Below are positions 22,543 through 35,013 of a stretch of DNA of 64,000 nt, in pieces. Within the stretch, counting starts at the first letter, position 1; each line of letters opens with the position of its first letter. The notes under the pieces were generated by a model. That model did no database searches. It saw only the letters and a list, made by a program, of their open reading frames with translations, and was not told the origin of the DNA. The position numbers and the translations under genes are program-made. Source of the stretch: Macrocybe gigantea (taxonomy: Eukaryota; Basidiomycota; Agaricomycetes; Agaricales; Callistosporiaceae); contig SJRY01000272.1 in NCBI GenBank assembly GCA_011319805.1, positions 434,001 to 498,000 on the forward strand, written 5' to 3'.

Positions 22543-25500
22543 ATGGCGACTATAGAAAACTTGGAAGGCAACCTCAATCTGAATTCCAAGCGTACAGCGC
22601 TGCAAATCAATGGGCTTGCACTTGTCGTTCTTGCGTTCCAGACACTCGGTGTGTTTTGAGTACGTGTTCATCATGTTTTCCATTAAGTAGTGCACAGGAA
22701 TCATATACTCCGACATCGGAACATCCCCTTTGTACGTATTGAACGGAATATGGCCAGCCACAGGACCCGTGCCACCATCAGAGGACGTCATTGGCGGCGT
22801 CAGCGCCATTGTCTGGTCCCTCACCTTGCTACCGCTGGTTAAATATGTAAGTGAGATATTTTTGTACCGGAATCTCTCTTATATCGTTGAACAGGTATTT
22901 ACTGCCCTTGCCTTTGGAACTCGAGAGGGTATGTCTCAGGAAGTCCGACTGTTTCCACTCACCTACATGTCCAACTCTTAGGCGAGGGCGGTCCTTTTGC
23001 ACTGTACCAGGGTCTATTTCCGCCGCTCGACAAAGACTTTGATGCCGACCGTACCCTTACCGGGGACAGCGGCCCCATAAGCTCTTCCATAAGCAAGCAC
23101 AGCAGTCCCGAATTAAACAAAGTTTGCGATGGCCTTTACTCATTTGGGTACGTAGCGCTGGCGTCTTCGAGAATTTCACTATCTAAGGCCAAATGCAGTG
23201 TCTTTTGGCACATCGTAGGTTAACACCTCAAACGCAGTTTTTACTTCCTAATCGCCGCCGCAGGTTAACGATGGCAGATGGAATATTCACCCCAGCGTCT
23301 CAGTCACCAGTGCCATTAGTGGGATTGGTGTTGCAAAAGCATCTATAACGAAATACGTCACCCCGATCTCCATTGTAAACCAAGCCATTTCCATGTCGTT
23401 CTCATTCTCAATTATGCTGGTCATAGGTCATTCTTGTCATGCTGTTCTTTATACAGCGATATGGAACAGGTCGCTTGGCGTGGACGTTCTCTCCGAGTGA
23501 GTTGCCCATTTCAGATATCTGCCACATCTCTCGACTTCCTGCCTAGTTGCGATAGCATGGTTTTTTTTGCTTGCTGGAACGGGTGTATATAATATTACCT
23601 TCTACCCAACTATATTCAGGGCGTGGGACCCCTCACGCGCGTCTTGCGTAAGTTAGATTCGAAATCAGTTTTAGACATTATTCTAATAGCGTTAACGCCA
23701 ATTTGCCTTTCAGTCTTCGTTCGGACGAAAAACTATGATATCCTTTCCGGTGTCCTTCTCGCCATTACAGGATGCGAAGCCATTTTCGCCAAGTCTGTCC
23801 CATTTCCGCCTAATCTAGTAACGCTGTTCCACTGAGCTTACCTTCCTAGTCTTGGGCAATTCAACACCAGGTCTATCCGGGTGCGTTCGTCTCGCGTATT
23901 CATGCTTTGGGAAAGCAGTTTGACCTGTCGATAGCTGTCCTTCTCTATCATCGTCTATCCTTCCCTCATTCTCGCCTACCTTGGCCAGGGTGCTCGTGTG
24001 GTGCATGACGGAGAGGCGGTGATGTCCAATATCTTTTACCAGACTATTCCCGGTCCAAAGAATGGTGGTCTTTATTGGTATGTGTTTCAGGTCATCTAGA
24101 GGCCCTTCTGGTGAAATAGAGTCCAGGATTATGTTTATCTTCGCAATGCTGGCCACGGTAAAGGACCTGAAATAATTGATCGTCGCGTCAACTTCATGTT
24201 TCTTGTCAGATAATCGCATCACAAGCAATGATCACAGGGACGTTCAGCCTCGCCCAGCAACTCATCAACATGAAATGTTTCCCTCCAGTACGAATGCAGA
24301 TCACCTCCGAGAAGATACAAGGACAAGTTTACATCCCAGCATTCAACTGGACGCTCATGTTTCTGACGATCATTGTCGTCGGCGCTTTCCCTGATCTCTC
24401 AGCCCTCACAAACGCCTATGGTTTCGCGGTAGCGACGGTGATGTTTTCTACCACTCTTCTGCTCGCGGTGCACATCTATAGCGTCAAACGGCTTTCGATC
24501 ATTCTCGCCCTTGGATTTTTCCTGTTCTTTGGCTTTCTTGACGGTGACGCATATTATGCTCTTCTCGCTGTATCAAAACACGACTGACTGAAGGCTAGCA
24601 TTATTCTGGGGCGCGTCGTTCAAGAAAGTGCCTAAAGGAGCGTGGGTCCCTCTTGTCATAGGAGTCGTGATGTGCGTACTGGAAATTCGTTCAAATTTTT
24701 CTTTTTATTGGCCTAACTTCGCGACAGGCTATCCATAACGCTTCTTTGGACATGGGCGAAGGTAGCTCGCATGATCACTCACATAGAATCGTGACGTGAT
24801 GCTGTCTCTCAGGGTCTCGAGGACGAGTTCGATGGAGAAAATCGACGAAATTTGCGCCGGTTCATTCAACAAGACTATTCGATGAGTGCCAATCAGACCC
24901 AAGTCGAGATTGAAGGCGATGAAGTCAAGTCCATCACCGAGTCGAACCACTCGTTTTACTATATGCCCGACGTTGACTCTGACTTCCCGATGTCGAACGT
25001 AAAAAGCTGCAGCGTATCCCTACGTGCGCCATCTTCCACAAGATTGCCCAGGGGAAAGGCGTTCCGCATTCTTTCATCGGTGATATGACTGCATTTTGAG
25101 TGAATCCTTCACTAACGAGTATGGCAGGGTTTATTCGTCAGTGGCCAGCCCTTCCCCGCGTCGTTGTAAGCTCTCATCTCGATGCACGGCATTCTTTTTC
25201 TGATGAATTAGCAGATATTCTTGTCTGTCTGTGTCGTCCCAATTGCGAGAGTACCGGTCAGCGAAAGGTATGTCGTGACGAGAGTAAGGACTGTAGAGGG
25301 TACGTGTGATGTGGCTTGATGTGTCACATTTACTGAGGAACATCATAGGCTTTTATGGTGTGACCTACTATATTGGCTTCCGCGATGATTTCGATGTCAA
25401 GGTCTATTCGTTCCTTAATAACAATCTCCCGAAACTGGAACGTCTCCATCTCTAGGCAAACGATCTCATTGATAAGATTTGTCAAATTGAAGCGCAAGCT

Positions 25501-25863
25501 AATCCTCGCGGCAGTCAAGACATCATTGAAGAAATCCGTTCCGTTTCCCAAGTTTCTACCCACATGTGAGCCATGTCTGTTCGAATCAGTGAACTGTTGA
25601 ATGACACAGCCCTTTGTCGGTAGCGTACCACATTATCATGTCGTCAGCAAGCCCGTCTTCTCCGGTGTCTTCTCCATGCCCTTCAGCTGGATTCGGCGAC
25701 AGCTAATCGAGGAAATTTACCGTCGGCTAGGTAAGGTGTATATTCCTGGAATTGTCCTGCGGTTGACTCACTTCCTCGGACAGCAACCATGTTTCCCGAG
25801 ACCGGGAACTGGCTCACGTCTGCCGATGAGATCATTCACGTCGGCATTAACGCCATGATTTAA
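22543..25863 (+). CDS. HAK/KUP-type high-affinity potassium transporter, frame broken in this sequence
   Basis: Plasma-membrane K+ uptake protein with many short exons. First exons: 22543..22648, 22698..22846, 22895..22928, 22982 onward. It matches the family from end to end: YSDIGTSPLYVLNGIW, GEGGPFALYQGLFP, LTMADGIFTPA, RYGTGRLAWTFSP, GVYNITFYPTIFRAWDPSR, AYLGQGARVV, FYQTIPGPKNGGLYW, ALTNAYGFAVATVMFSTT, LFWGASFKKVPKGAWVPL, VEGFYGVTYYIGFRDDF and ATMFPETGNW. The frame needs a missing base near 23294-23299 (TPA to VSVTSA), another near 24984-24992 (before DVERKKLQ), and either a GC donor or a third missing base near 23646. No nonsense codon is seen. It is either a consensus-error gene or a young pseudogene. 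Confidence 0.88.
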
Positions 25864-26023
25864 ATAGAACCATGGACAAACAATTGTTCGCTTTCTGTCG
25901 TTCGAGGCGGTTGCTTCCTTTCTTCCTGTATGCAGTAGTTGCATCCACCTAGCAAGAATATGCACATCCCAGGTCACATAAAAATATGTCCGTTGCGATT
26001 TGGTATATACTTCTTACATAATG

Positions 26024-27975
26024 TCAAACTTTTACCCTACGAATCTCCCAGCGTACTTTGTTGTTCTCATCTGATCGGTCTCCGTCACGGACGAGCACAA
26101 TAACTTTACCAGACCCTTCCTCCCAGTGATCCAGCCTCCGAAGTTTCGGACATTTCCAAGCTAACATACTGGCTGTTTCGTCATTTTTCCTGATCCTGCT
26201 GCGATCCGTCAAAGATACGTTGACAGTGGTCGATGATGCAACTTGGGAGACTTCGTAGAAGAAGCGAATACCGTGGAAGGTTGTCAAGTCGGGGAGCTCT
26301 GACAGCAGAGTGACCCATTCAACACTGTTCGTTGCCACCGTCGACTGTTTGTCTCGTGGTTGAGTCCAGCCTCTCTTGCCAATGTCAAGCCACGTTAACG
26401 CGGGCACGCAGTCGATCAATTGTTTGATATCTTCCATCTCGTTCCAACTGTTTAGTTCGATCCTCTTAATAGTCTTACCGTTTCTCCTAAGATTGACAAG
26501 TAATACGCCATCCGTGTCGCGATTGCCCTGTTGCCCAGAAAGGTGGAAACCTTTGAGAGTTTCCAGAGGCCTCGGTCGATCGCAAGGACTAGCTAGGATG
26601 GCGTTGACAGTGTCCTTATTCGCCTGTAGCTCTTTCAAGTGAGGAAGCGTATTCGGGGCAAAAATGAGTGGCGAAGACCCCGAATGGAATTTTATTCCGA
26701 TATCAATGCGAAGAATTTCGAGATTATTGTGCGCCGCGAGGAAGGATGATGCAGAGTCGAAGCCGGTCGTGGGAGAGCAACGGAGATTGGTCAGGTTCAG
26801 CGTCGTCAACTGAGGCCACCGGCTATATAGCAGGAATTCATCTGCTGATGGGCGGACACCATTACCGTTCTGCGCCGTCCGAGATGGCGTGTACTGAATA
26901 TCCAAATCCTGGACTGGCATTAGCGGCGCACGGGGATGCTAGTCGACATTCAAACCTTCAGATTGGGGCAATGGTGCAGGATGCCGGAGATACGTGATAA
27001 ACTCGGATGCTTAGTGGAGCCATACGCATGAGACGTCGATCTCATCGTAACGGACTTCATGCTAGGAAGCTGCAGAACGTCCCCATTGTAAAGGCATCCA
27101 TTCCTGTGGTATCAGGAAACACGTACAATAATGGGTCGTGATGACTTGCGGCCGGCCTCCTCGCCCGAATGGACAGGGCCGAAAACGAGGTTATCACAGA
27201 TTTCCATCTCGCGCAAAGAACAGCACTTGACCAAGGTTGGCCACACGCTGTCAATGGCAATCGGGGAGTGGTTACAAGACCAAGTGAATGAAGAAAGAGC
27301 CGTCATCTTCGTCAGCGCGAGGACCAGGAAACGTTCCTGCTTATCATGCAGCCCGAGTTCATCGTCCGTGGATTCCAGATCGGTGTCGGTGGTCAATATG
27401 CCTGGAGGTACGACCTCAGGCTGGCTAGATCTTTCATCAAGAATTTCCAACCTCCGAACGTTGCGAGCCAGGGAGCGGTGGACGATGAGATGATTCCAAA
27501 CGCTGATCGAACTGACTTTGCATTTGATGGAGCGATAGTTGTAGTGCCTTGGGAAGACGATGTCATACATCCGGTGACACGATAAAGCCAAGGACAGAAG
27601 ATCGGATTTCGATTCGACGAAGAAGACAATGGAATCCAGAACTTCAGTAGGTTGGCGAGTGATAGTACGGCGCGAAGGGGAAAGCCCAACGAAGGGCTCT
27701 ACGATAGTGAGAAGGTGTAACGAAAGTCTGTGTTCCTCCGGCGTGAGCTTGTACTGGCATCCTCCGATACGAGAGGGAAGTGAACCCAGCAGCTTCAGTA
27801 AGGCATTGAACGCGTAGAATGGGTCTGTGCGATCATACGAACTGAGGTTCGTATCAAGATCGCGGTAGCCTTCTTGCGAATGGGAGCTCTCGCACTCCTG
27901 CCTTTCGCAAAGCCTGGGGCCGGCTTGACATGCCTTTTTGCCTTGAGGAGCGCCCAGAAATGGTGGCAGTGGCAA
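26024..27975 (-). CDS. F-box protein with leucine-rich C-terminal region
   Basis: Model: complement(join(26024..26908,26956..27069,27127..27975)), 615 aa, in frame. After a polar N-terminus, residues about 105-160 form an F-box-like segment (RQPTEVLDSIVFFVESKSDLLSLALSCHRMY by sense, quoted in two parts: RQPTEVLDSIVFFV and SDLLSLALSCHRMY) followed by RHYNYRSIKC. This is the layout of basidiomycete F-box proteins that recruit unknown substrates to SCF ubiquitin ligase. Later segments repeat Leu-rich units (LTTLNLTNLRCS, NLEILRIDIG, LTWLDIGKRGW, LRRLDHWEE). A start further upstream is possible. Family placement is good; the target is unknown. Confidence 0.8.
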
Positions 27976-28258
27976 CGGGGCCTGCCACAGTCATATTGAT
28001 GGTCCAGGTGAGGGAAGACCTGTCATGACTTGTCCCAGCTTTCGTTGTGATGGTGGATCAAGGGTCCAACAGAACTTTCACACACTATCGCGTACCTTTT
28101 GCAGTGCAGGTTAGTTTATGGTCAGCAGACCGAGGAAGACATTTGGAGATTGGCACAGCCTGAATCATTGTAACTCTTGGTACGCGCAGCAAACCACATA
28201 GATCACTTTCTCAAATTCTACATCGATTGAAAGAAAAACCAAAGGGAAAAAAGGTCAA

Positions 28259-29663
28259 CTACTGGCCATAAGGGAAGACTTGTGGGCATCCGGAGTCTTT
28301 AATGGCACTGTAGAAGTTGTCGAGGTTGGCGTTGAGGGCCTTCAGCAGAGCACCTTTCGGGTTCGGGTACAGGCTCTTGACGGTCTGGTTCGCGAAATTG
28401 GTATAAAGCAGGCAGAACTGCGTGAAATTCGCGGAAGTCGGGTCAACAACATAGTTATTGACGCCGCCAACATTGCTTCCAGGTTGAATAGGGTGTTGCC
28501 CAAACATAAAATCGATTCCATCAGAGACCTGGCTGAAGCCAACAGAGCCGTTCGGTCTGAACCAACCGTCAGGGAACCTGCTGTCTTGAAGGAAACCACG
28601 TGCTGTGGTCATATCGAGTTGCTGATTGCTCACGCGTCCATCGACGAAGAACAAGTAAGGGAACGTGGATTCCGCGTAGACAGTGAAGTAGCGCGGAGAG
28701 AGGAGGGAGAATTCAGGGTTGGTAGCAATGGAATCTTGAATTCGCTGCCAACGAACTTCGGACGCAACGCTGAGGTTATAGTTGCCATCACCAAAACGGT
28801 TGCTGAGGTCAACGAACTGCGATGCGGAAATGAGTATGTGGTCGTTTCATCAACGATACGACGTACGTTATCGAACAGAGTTTCATTGAAACTGTGATTA
28901 TCACCAAAGAAGGAGTCGGCTGGAAAGACATGAATGTCGGATGTTGATGGACTACATCATTCGTACCTCGAGTCATGCTCGCATCGCCTATGAAGGAGCT
29001 CTCGTTAGTGGGATGTATATGTAAAGAGTCATAAACATACCCTCGAATACCGCATGGGTGTTTAATCCACCAACAATCGCCGGGGAAGGAGGATCTGGTC
29101 CGGTCTTGCGCGTCTTACCACCAATGCTCAATAAATCCGTAATCAAGTTGCCATCCACCAAATGCGCTGCATAGGTGACAAATACGGCCATCACATTGTC
29201 CATGTTGAATCCTTGACAAAATTTTGGCATCAGTAACAAGATCCATGGCACGAACATGGACTCTTGTACCTTCTTGGACTGCATTGATGATCTGCGATGG
29301 TCTTGCGACACCATTTCGAGGCAGATACTATGATATTAATATAATTAGCGATTGATGAAGAAGGATTATGCCAAACCCTCACCCCGTGAGATGCCAGAGT
29401 ATTCAAACCAGGACATGGACCACGAATGTCGCCAGATTTGAGGGGCTTCCAAGGATGGGCCTTGTCGTTGACGAGCTTGGTCGAGGTGTCACTCTGAGGA
29501 CCAGGCGGAGAGGGCACATCGCGAGCGTGAAGTGTGGGCATGATTCTATCAAGCTCCTCGTCTGACAAGCCTGCCAAAGAGGCATATGCAGGAAACGCAA
29601 GGATTTGCGTCAAATGGACGAAAGGGTGAGGCAGAAAGTTAACAGCGGGACAAAGCGCGTCAT
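28259..29663 (-). CDS. Heme-thiolate (unspecific/aromatic) peroxygenase, secreted
   Basis: Model: complement(join(28259..28816,28867..28919,28967..28987,29041..29211,29270..29327,29383..29663)), about 375 aa. Uses H2O2 to oxygenate aromatics and other substrates outside the cell. Seen: the heme-Cys motif GPCPGLNTLASHG, GFNMDN, YAAHLVDGNLITDLLSIGGKT, FEGDASMTR with the Glu-Gly-Asp Mg site, NRFGDGNYNLSVASEVR, FFVDGR, and a Cys-containing tail (SGCPQVFPYGQ). The start MTRFVPLLTFCLTLSS is a good signal peptide, but it is one base out of frame with FPAYASLAGLSDEEL. One base appears missing near 29608-29618, since exon 1 is 281 nt and phase requires 282. All other joins are in phase. It belongs to the long, basidiomycete group. 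Confidence 0.92.
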
Positions 29664-32209
29664 TGTTATTTTCTGCAGAAAAATAAAGAACGAAAGCAAG
29701 TACTTGAGTATTGAGAGAGACCTTCGAATGAGGTGTCTTTTATACCAATCTCGAGATCAGGCCATATCATGTGGGAACATGAATGTCTTCGCCATGGAGG
29801 AAAAGAACGACACATGGGCGACTGTCGATCTGGAGCACTCTGCAACAGTATAAGCAGTGCAGCCACGTCAAGAACTCGAGCGTAGCGGTCACATCCCCCT
29901 ACCAATGAATGAAACATTGGTGATGCGCTTTGCGCTGCGGAGCATTTGCGCAGCCAAGGGTCACCCAGCATGCCCGTAGCATGCATCAGGCGAATGAATC
30001 CATAAAAGGTCCAAAACGCGTCGCTGTTGCTGTACTATAGGTTGGACCGTAAATGAAAGCGAGATTCGTCTCCGGAGGCGATGTTGGATATGCTGGCCTT
30101 CTTGGAGAGCCGCAAATGATCAAATCCTTCTGAACTGATGGGTGCACCGCCCTACCGTAAAAAATTAGTATCAAATTAGGATTCTGGGACCGAGGTTGAC
30201 GACATTGAGGGCTAGGACATATCCACTGGTTATGGCAGGTGGCTGAGTTCTAAGCTGAAACAGAATTTCTTTGCACCAGCAACAAACTTTTAAACTTGAC
30301 ATCAAGTCTATTACGATATCTTGCTTCTGTGATATTTTACTCATCTGACGCTCTCCAGGATCCACGTATAGACTGATACTTTGGGCTCAGGTTGCATGTC
30401 CTCCTGGATAATTCAAGGAATACGTCGATGCGGATAAGGATTCACACCAGCGGCCCGAACTCTTTTGCACCGCTGTTTCCTTGTTAACGCAGGCCTAGTT
30501 CCGCAGCTCGAAATAACGACACCAGGCTGTATGTCCCTGAGATCATTTCACTGCTTTGCATTCTGACATTGAGGCCGTTTCCAATCGATTATAGGACAAG
30601 CCTCCCCATCTGGCGAGATCGGTGCGCTTTGATGGCGCAGTATCTGGTCGTTGACTATTGGTTGCGGGTTTGAGAAATGACCACGCCCAGGACATAGCAC
30701 CTGATGCTGACATTAAGCATAAGGAGACATTGGATGATACGACTGTAAAGTCGCAAGAACATCTGCATAGCGGGGACTGTAGGATGCTATAGTGAAGAAT
30801 TGTCACGCATATTTCCCAAGGTGAGAGCGGAATACATACAGACGTCTTCACAAGGAGTATACCATGGAACAGATTTCCACTCTGGCTGCCAATGGCGGAA
30901 CGCAGGCTACTGCGATTCGGCTCGACATCGACAATGCAAATAATCCACCTGCGACGTCAGATGGTCTCCGCTCTTCGACGATGAATTTCTGACGCACAGC
31001 ACTGCTCATGAGCAGTGAATCGTGTATCAATCATTCGTAGATCGTGTCCTTGGTTTCGTATCTGATGTCTCTTTTCGTTTTTTATAACGCTCGGTGGAAA
31101 TTCACCGCACGTGTGAGCTGATCATGTAGAGCGCTTGATGATGCTCGCACCATGTTCAAGGTTGAAAACAATTCATCCACCCAAGAATCGGATCCATGCC
31201 TCCCCAGCGCCAAGTGTCGATCGCCTGGTCCCAAAGCATAAACCTCTGGGGTCAGATTCTGAGAAATTTAGGCCCATGCATCCCAGCTTCAAGTGATTCA
31301 CATATCTGGCATTCTGACGAAGCCTTGTATAGGGCCTAGAGCTTAAGTTTTTTATCGTATACCCTCATCTACTGCTTTCGTAACCTGACTGTACACCGAA
31401 ATATAATATAATGGACGTCCCTGGGAGACCCAGTCTGGTGCAACATCGCCCAAGAAGTGACATCGACGGCGGTCAAAAGACACTGAGTACGACGTGATGT
31501 CCTTCAGTAAATGCACACGATACTGCTCCGAGAAAGAATGCATTGAAATTAGCTTCAGGCCGGAATGTAAAGCGCTCAGCTGCCCACAACACCTATGATC
31601 GATGAATATCCTGCGGGGCATAACAGAGACGATCTCCTACGTGCCGGATCCAGGATCTACTGTCGAGCAAGTCCTTTGGTAGGAAAGATGACCTTACTTC
31701 CAACGCTGGTCAGAAACAGCTCTCTTCTTCTCGAGTTCACCTGACAACTGACGCCGCTTCGCAGTTTGCTCGCGGACAGGCCTACAATTTGCCGGTTATG
31801 AATCAGCAGGCCAACTAACAAAGCCGACCTGTTGAGCACGACGATTCGGAGGTGAACGTGGCGGCTCAACTTCTGCATGGAGAACAATGCGATTCGCTAC
31901 GCGATGAAGTCGCGTCGAGCATAACTCGGTCATCAATGATAAAGGAACTTATTGCCTGATTTGGTATACGTGTTTGAACTCGTGGCTGACTGCATTGGTC
32001 AGATCGTTCAAGCAATCATGGCATTCGAAATCCTTCTGGCACTTGAGGACAAAATGCCCTTCGGCGTCGGCGTACATCGACGATAGTCTTGTTTCATGCA
32101 GCGAGCAAGCTCCCCTTTTATGCTGAAAGTTCTCACGGCGTCCCACACCCAACCGTTCATAGCCATTCCTGTGCCTAGCATCTGAACGAGGAGCCGTGTC
32201 CTGGAAGAG
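29664..32209. other. Longest gene-free stretch of the window
   Basis: About 2.5 kb without a supported gene. At 29737-29744 (minus) TATAAAAG lies 74 nt before the peroxygenase start. The rest (30-32.2 kb) has only short unmatched frames on both strands, and no tRNA, repeat or mobile-element motif was recognised. Confidence 0.5.
29737..29744 (-). promoter_or_regulatory. TATA box of the peroxygenase gene
   Basis: Minus-strand TATAAAAG, 74 nt upstream of the ATG at 29663. It supports that ATG as the true start despite the downstream frame break. Confidence 0.65.
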
Positions 32210-32219
32210 TATAAAAAGG
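32210..32219 (+). promoter_or_regulatory. TATA box of the isochorismatase-family gene
   Basis: TATAAAAAGG, 64-73 nt upstream of the ATG at 32283. Confidence 0.65.
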
Positions 32220-32282
32220 CTCAGATTTTTCAGCTCTCTTCAGTACCAACAGATAAATCGCCTCGAAACAAGATCCAGAAAC

Positions 32283-33202
32283 ATGGCAGCTCAAGGTTGG
32301 TCGCTGGGTATCTAAGCTGGAGCGCAATCTGACGATGCTGAACACGCAGCATTGACCTCTGGTCCCAAGTTCGTACGTATCGACAAGAACGATGCAGTGC
32401 TTCTCGTTTTGGACCACCAAGTCGGTCTTTTCCAACTGGTCCGCGATTACTCTCCAGACGAGTTCAAGAATAACATCCTTGCGCATGCGGCGCTCGGAAA
32501 GATCTTCAACCTCCCCACTGTTTTAACCACGAGCGCAGAAACCGGTACGCCCAGTGCTCTGGATTTATGAACTGTATTGATTCTCCATTTTGTACGTCAA
32601 GGCCCTAATGGGCCTCTTCCCAAGGAGATCATCGAGATGCACCCGAACGCTCCTCTCATCAAGCGCAATGGTGAAGTCGACGCTTGGGACAACAAGGACT
32701 TCCGAGACGCCGTTCGCGCCACTGGGAAAAAGCAGGTCATCGTCGCCGGAATTACCACAGACGTGGGTTCAGATCTCCTGCATTTTGTTCAATCATCATT
32801 TCTAAAAATTGCCGCTGCTTCTGTTTCACTCACAGGTATGCGTCGCGTTCTTGGCTCTATCCCTCATCGAGGAAGGCTATACCGTCTTTGTCAACACAGA
32901 CGCGTCTGGTTGTCCTAGCAAGCGCGCCGCAGACGACGCTAACGATCGCATGCGCGCCGCCGGTGTCCACGTTCTCTCCGCGTTTTCCGTCGCTTGTGAT
33001 TTAATGAGGGACTGGAGGAACACTCCGGGCGCGAAGGAAATGATGCCCTTCTTTGATACGTACGCCCGGTCTCCAGATGCTAATGACCGCAGACTAACCT
33101 GGTTGGTTGCTGAACAGTTACATGTCCGCGTATGGGTACCTGGCTAGAGGTCATACAGCAGCCGTCGATCGTGGAGTGATTCAGCCTGGCGAAAGCGAGT
33201 AA
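32283..33202 (+). CDS. Isochorismatase-family cysteine hydrolase (YcaC-like)
   Basis: Model: join(32283..32295,32350..32544,32602..32762,32836..33059,33118..33202), 225 aa, all phases consistent. The first coding exon is only 13 nt. The family triad is visible: Asp in LVLDHQVGL, and the nucleophile Cys in GITTDVCVAFLALS, created exactly across the intron after 32762. The third residue, a Lys, is probably in the RNGEVDAWDNKDF region. The Cys is preceded by the usual cis-peptide TTD-V segment. Such enzymes hydrolyse small amides or esters; the natural substrate of fungal YcaC-like members is not known. The C-terminal segment (AYGYLARGHTAAVDRG) fits the cytosolic YcaC group. The gene converges on the BTB gene. 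Confidence 0.9.
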
Positions 33203-33316
33203 AGACTTACTATTGATTGCCTGGCTGTGGAGGTCTATAGAAAAAATAAGCTGCAGTGCTGCTCCAGGGATGTCGTAAATTACAAGTTTATTCAGAGTTT
33301 AAACTTCTTGATCTCA

Positions 33317-34294
33317 TTACAAGAAAGTGGTAAACTTGGGAATTTCGTCCATCATCTTCAGGACGTCTTGGTACCAGGGTAGCAAATGGCGTTTCAGTAT
33401 TTTATCACAGCAGACCCAGTTTTCCAAGGACTTCTGATCGAGTTGGAAGAGGAAATTGACGTCGATCTCTTTGAGGAAGCTCTTTGCTCGATCATGAAGC
33501 CAAAATCGTTCTCCGCACCAGCGACAATTCGGATGGCCCTTGAAATTCGTATATCTATGGACATTTCTTCAATCAAGTCGAGTCTTTTCGAGGCTGCCTT
33601 TTCCGCGACTGTCTTCCAACTGTCGTAATAGAAGACTTGGGTGGCGTTGAAGGTATGGTTAGACACGAAAGAACGAAACAAACCCAGGGTTTGACCAAAT
33701 GAATGGGCAATTTTTGTATGATCTGCGTCAACGGTTTACAGACCAAAATGGGGGCGACGCGTAGAATGATATCTGCATGGTCATGCTTAGCCGCATAGAC
33801 CATGATTTCTTCTGCATGAGCAGGCAGAAACTGTCTAATGACCCATCAGATTTTCAAGCAGTGCATCCCATAAAATAGGACCTACACTATGCGCGCTTTG
33901 CATACTTGAATAGCGTAATAGACTTCGTACTTCTCTGCCGCTTCCACCAAGGATAGAGGTCTTCAAATGTCAATTCGTCCAAATCCGGAAGCAACCTGGG
34001 ATAAATAAATCGAAAAAGCCATTCGAGCGTGGAAGACGCCTCTGGCATTTTCACGACTTCACCGAACGTGCCGCAATCGGCGGGCGGGAACCCGCCAGAG
34101 TTGACCTGCAGGTTTATGCGGTGAACGTGAAAGAAGACGTCGTCGCTCGATCTGAAGACCACATCAGCGTCAGGTGCATCAACTGATCGAGGTCATCGCC
34201 ACTTGCCCATTCTGAGATGATGTTGAGCGTACTTACAGAGTTTTGAAGTTGTAGGAGCAGCTCGTCCAAAGGCGTCAACGATGTTGGACTGCAT
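33317..34294 (-). CDS. BTB/POZ-domain protein, frame broken in this sequence
   Basis: Model: complement(join(33317..33635,33684..33830,33888..34182,34237..34294)). The BTB part reads DAPDADVVFRSSDDVFFHVHR and EWLFRFIYPRLLP, followed by VEAAEKYEVYYAIQVCK, FLPAHAEEIMVYAAKHDHAD and LPIHLVKPW. This is the usual order of the large mushroom BTB family, where such domains mediate protein contacts. To join these blocks, one base must be restored near 33951-33959, one near 33538-33548 (before GHPNCRWCGERFW), and one at the 33635/33684 junction. The last frame ends normally at 33317 (KFTTFL). It is either a consensus-error gene or a decaying copy; no stop codons interrupt the correct frames. Confidence 0.75.
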
Positions 34295-35013
34295 GTGCTA
34301 CAAATTGTTGAGTGCAAACGGGACGTTTCCTCACCTCCAGCCCCGATCCAGGTTACTTGTTAAGTACTCTCCAGCTCACCACGGCATCACTTGTAGATGA
34401 CTATCACAACTTGACCATTCCGACGACCATTCCTTATCTACGGTGGAAAGTCACGATACGGAACGAACACGGAACGGCGAAGCGATGCGTCAAAGACTTA
34501 TCTGATACGTCGCCTCATGCACATCACGCACAACCTGTATAAGTAGCGTCGCAACGTGGAGCGGTGGAGGTGTTGATGGTGATGAGGCTGTTGGGTGATC
34601 GGCGAATGCCATCATCACGACGTCGACATGGGACAAGAGCAGCCTAGCGCAGCGTTATTTCCACCACATGCAACAAAGGCGGCTGCTATCACTGAACCTC
34701 GATGGACAAGGACGGAAATGCATGAAGAAGACTTTCATTCATAAGGTTCGTAAAATACGCGTAGGACACGTCCATCTAATGTTTGCTTCGTCTCCACGAG
34801 CGCGTCGCCAGCGAGCGCAAAAATCGATGGATGCTCCCATCTGTGATGCTATGGTTGGTATCATGGGTGGCCTCAGTCCGGGTATCATGGCTGTCTACTG
34901 TGGAAAAATTGTATCTCGTTCGCTCTAGCACTTGGGTAGGCGGAACCGGGTCGAGCTGGAATAGCGTGTTTCTATCTCTGTCGTTGATGCGGTTCGGTCG
35001 GCGTTTCGTGAGT
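34295..35013. other. Spacer
   Basis: About 700 bases between divergent-side BTB start and the 3' end of the next gene. Short frames only, nothing recognised. Confidence 0.4.
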
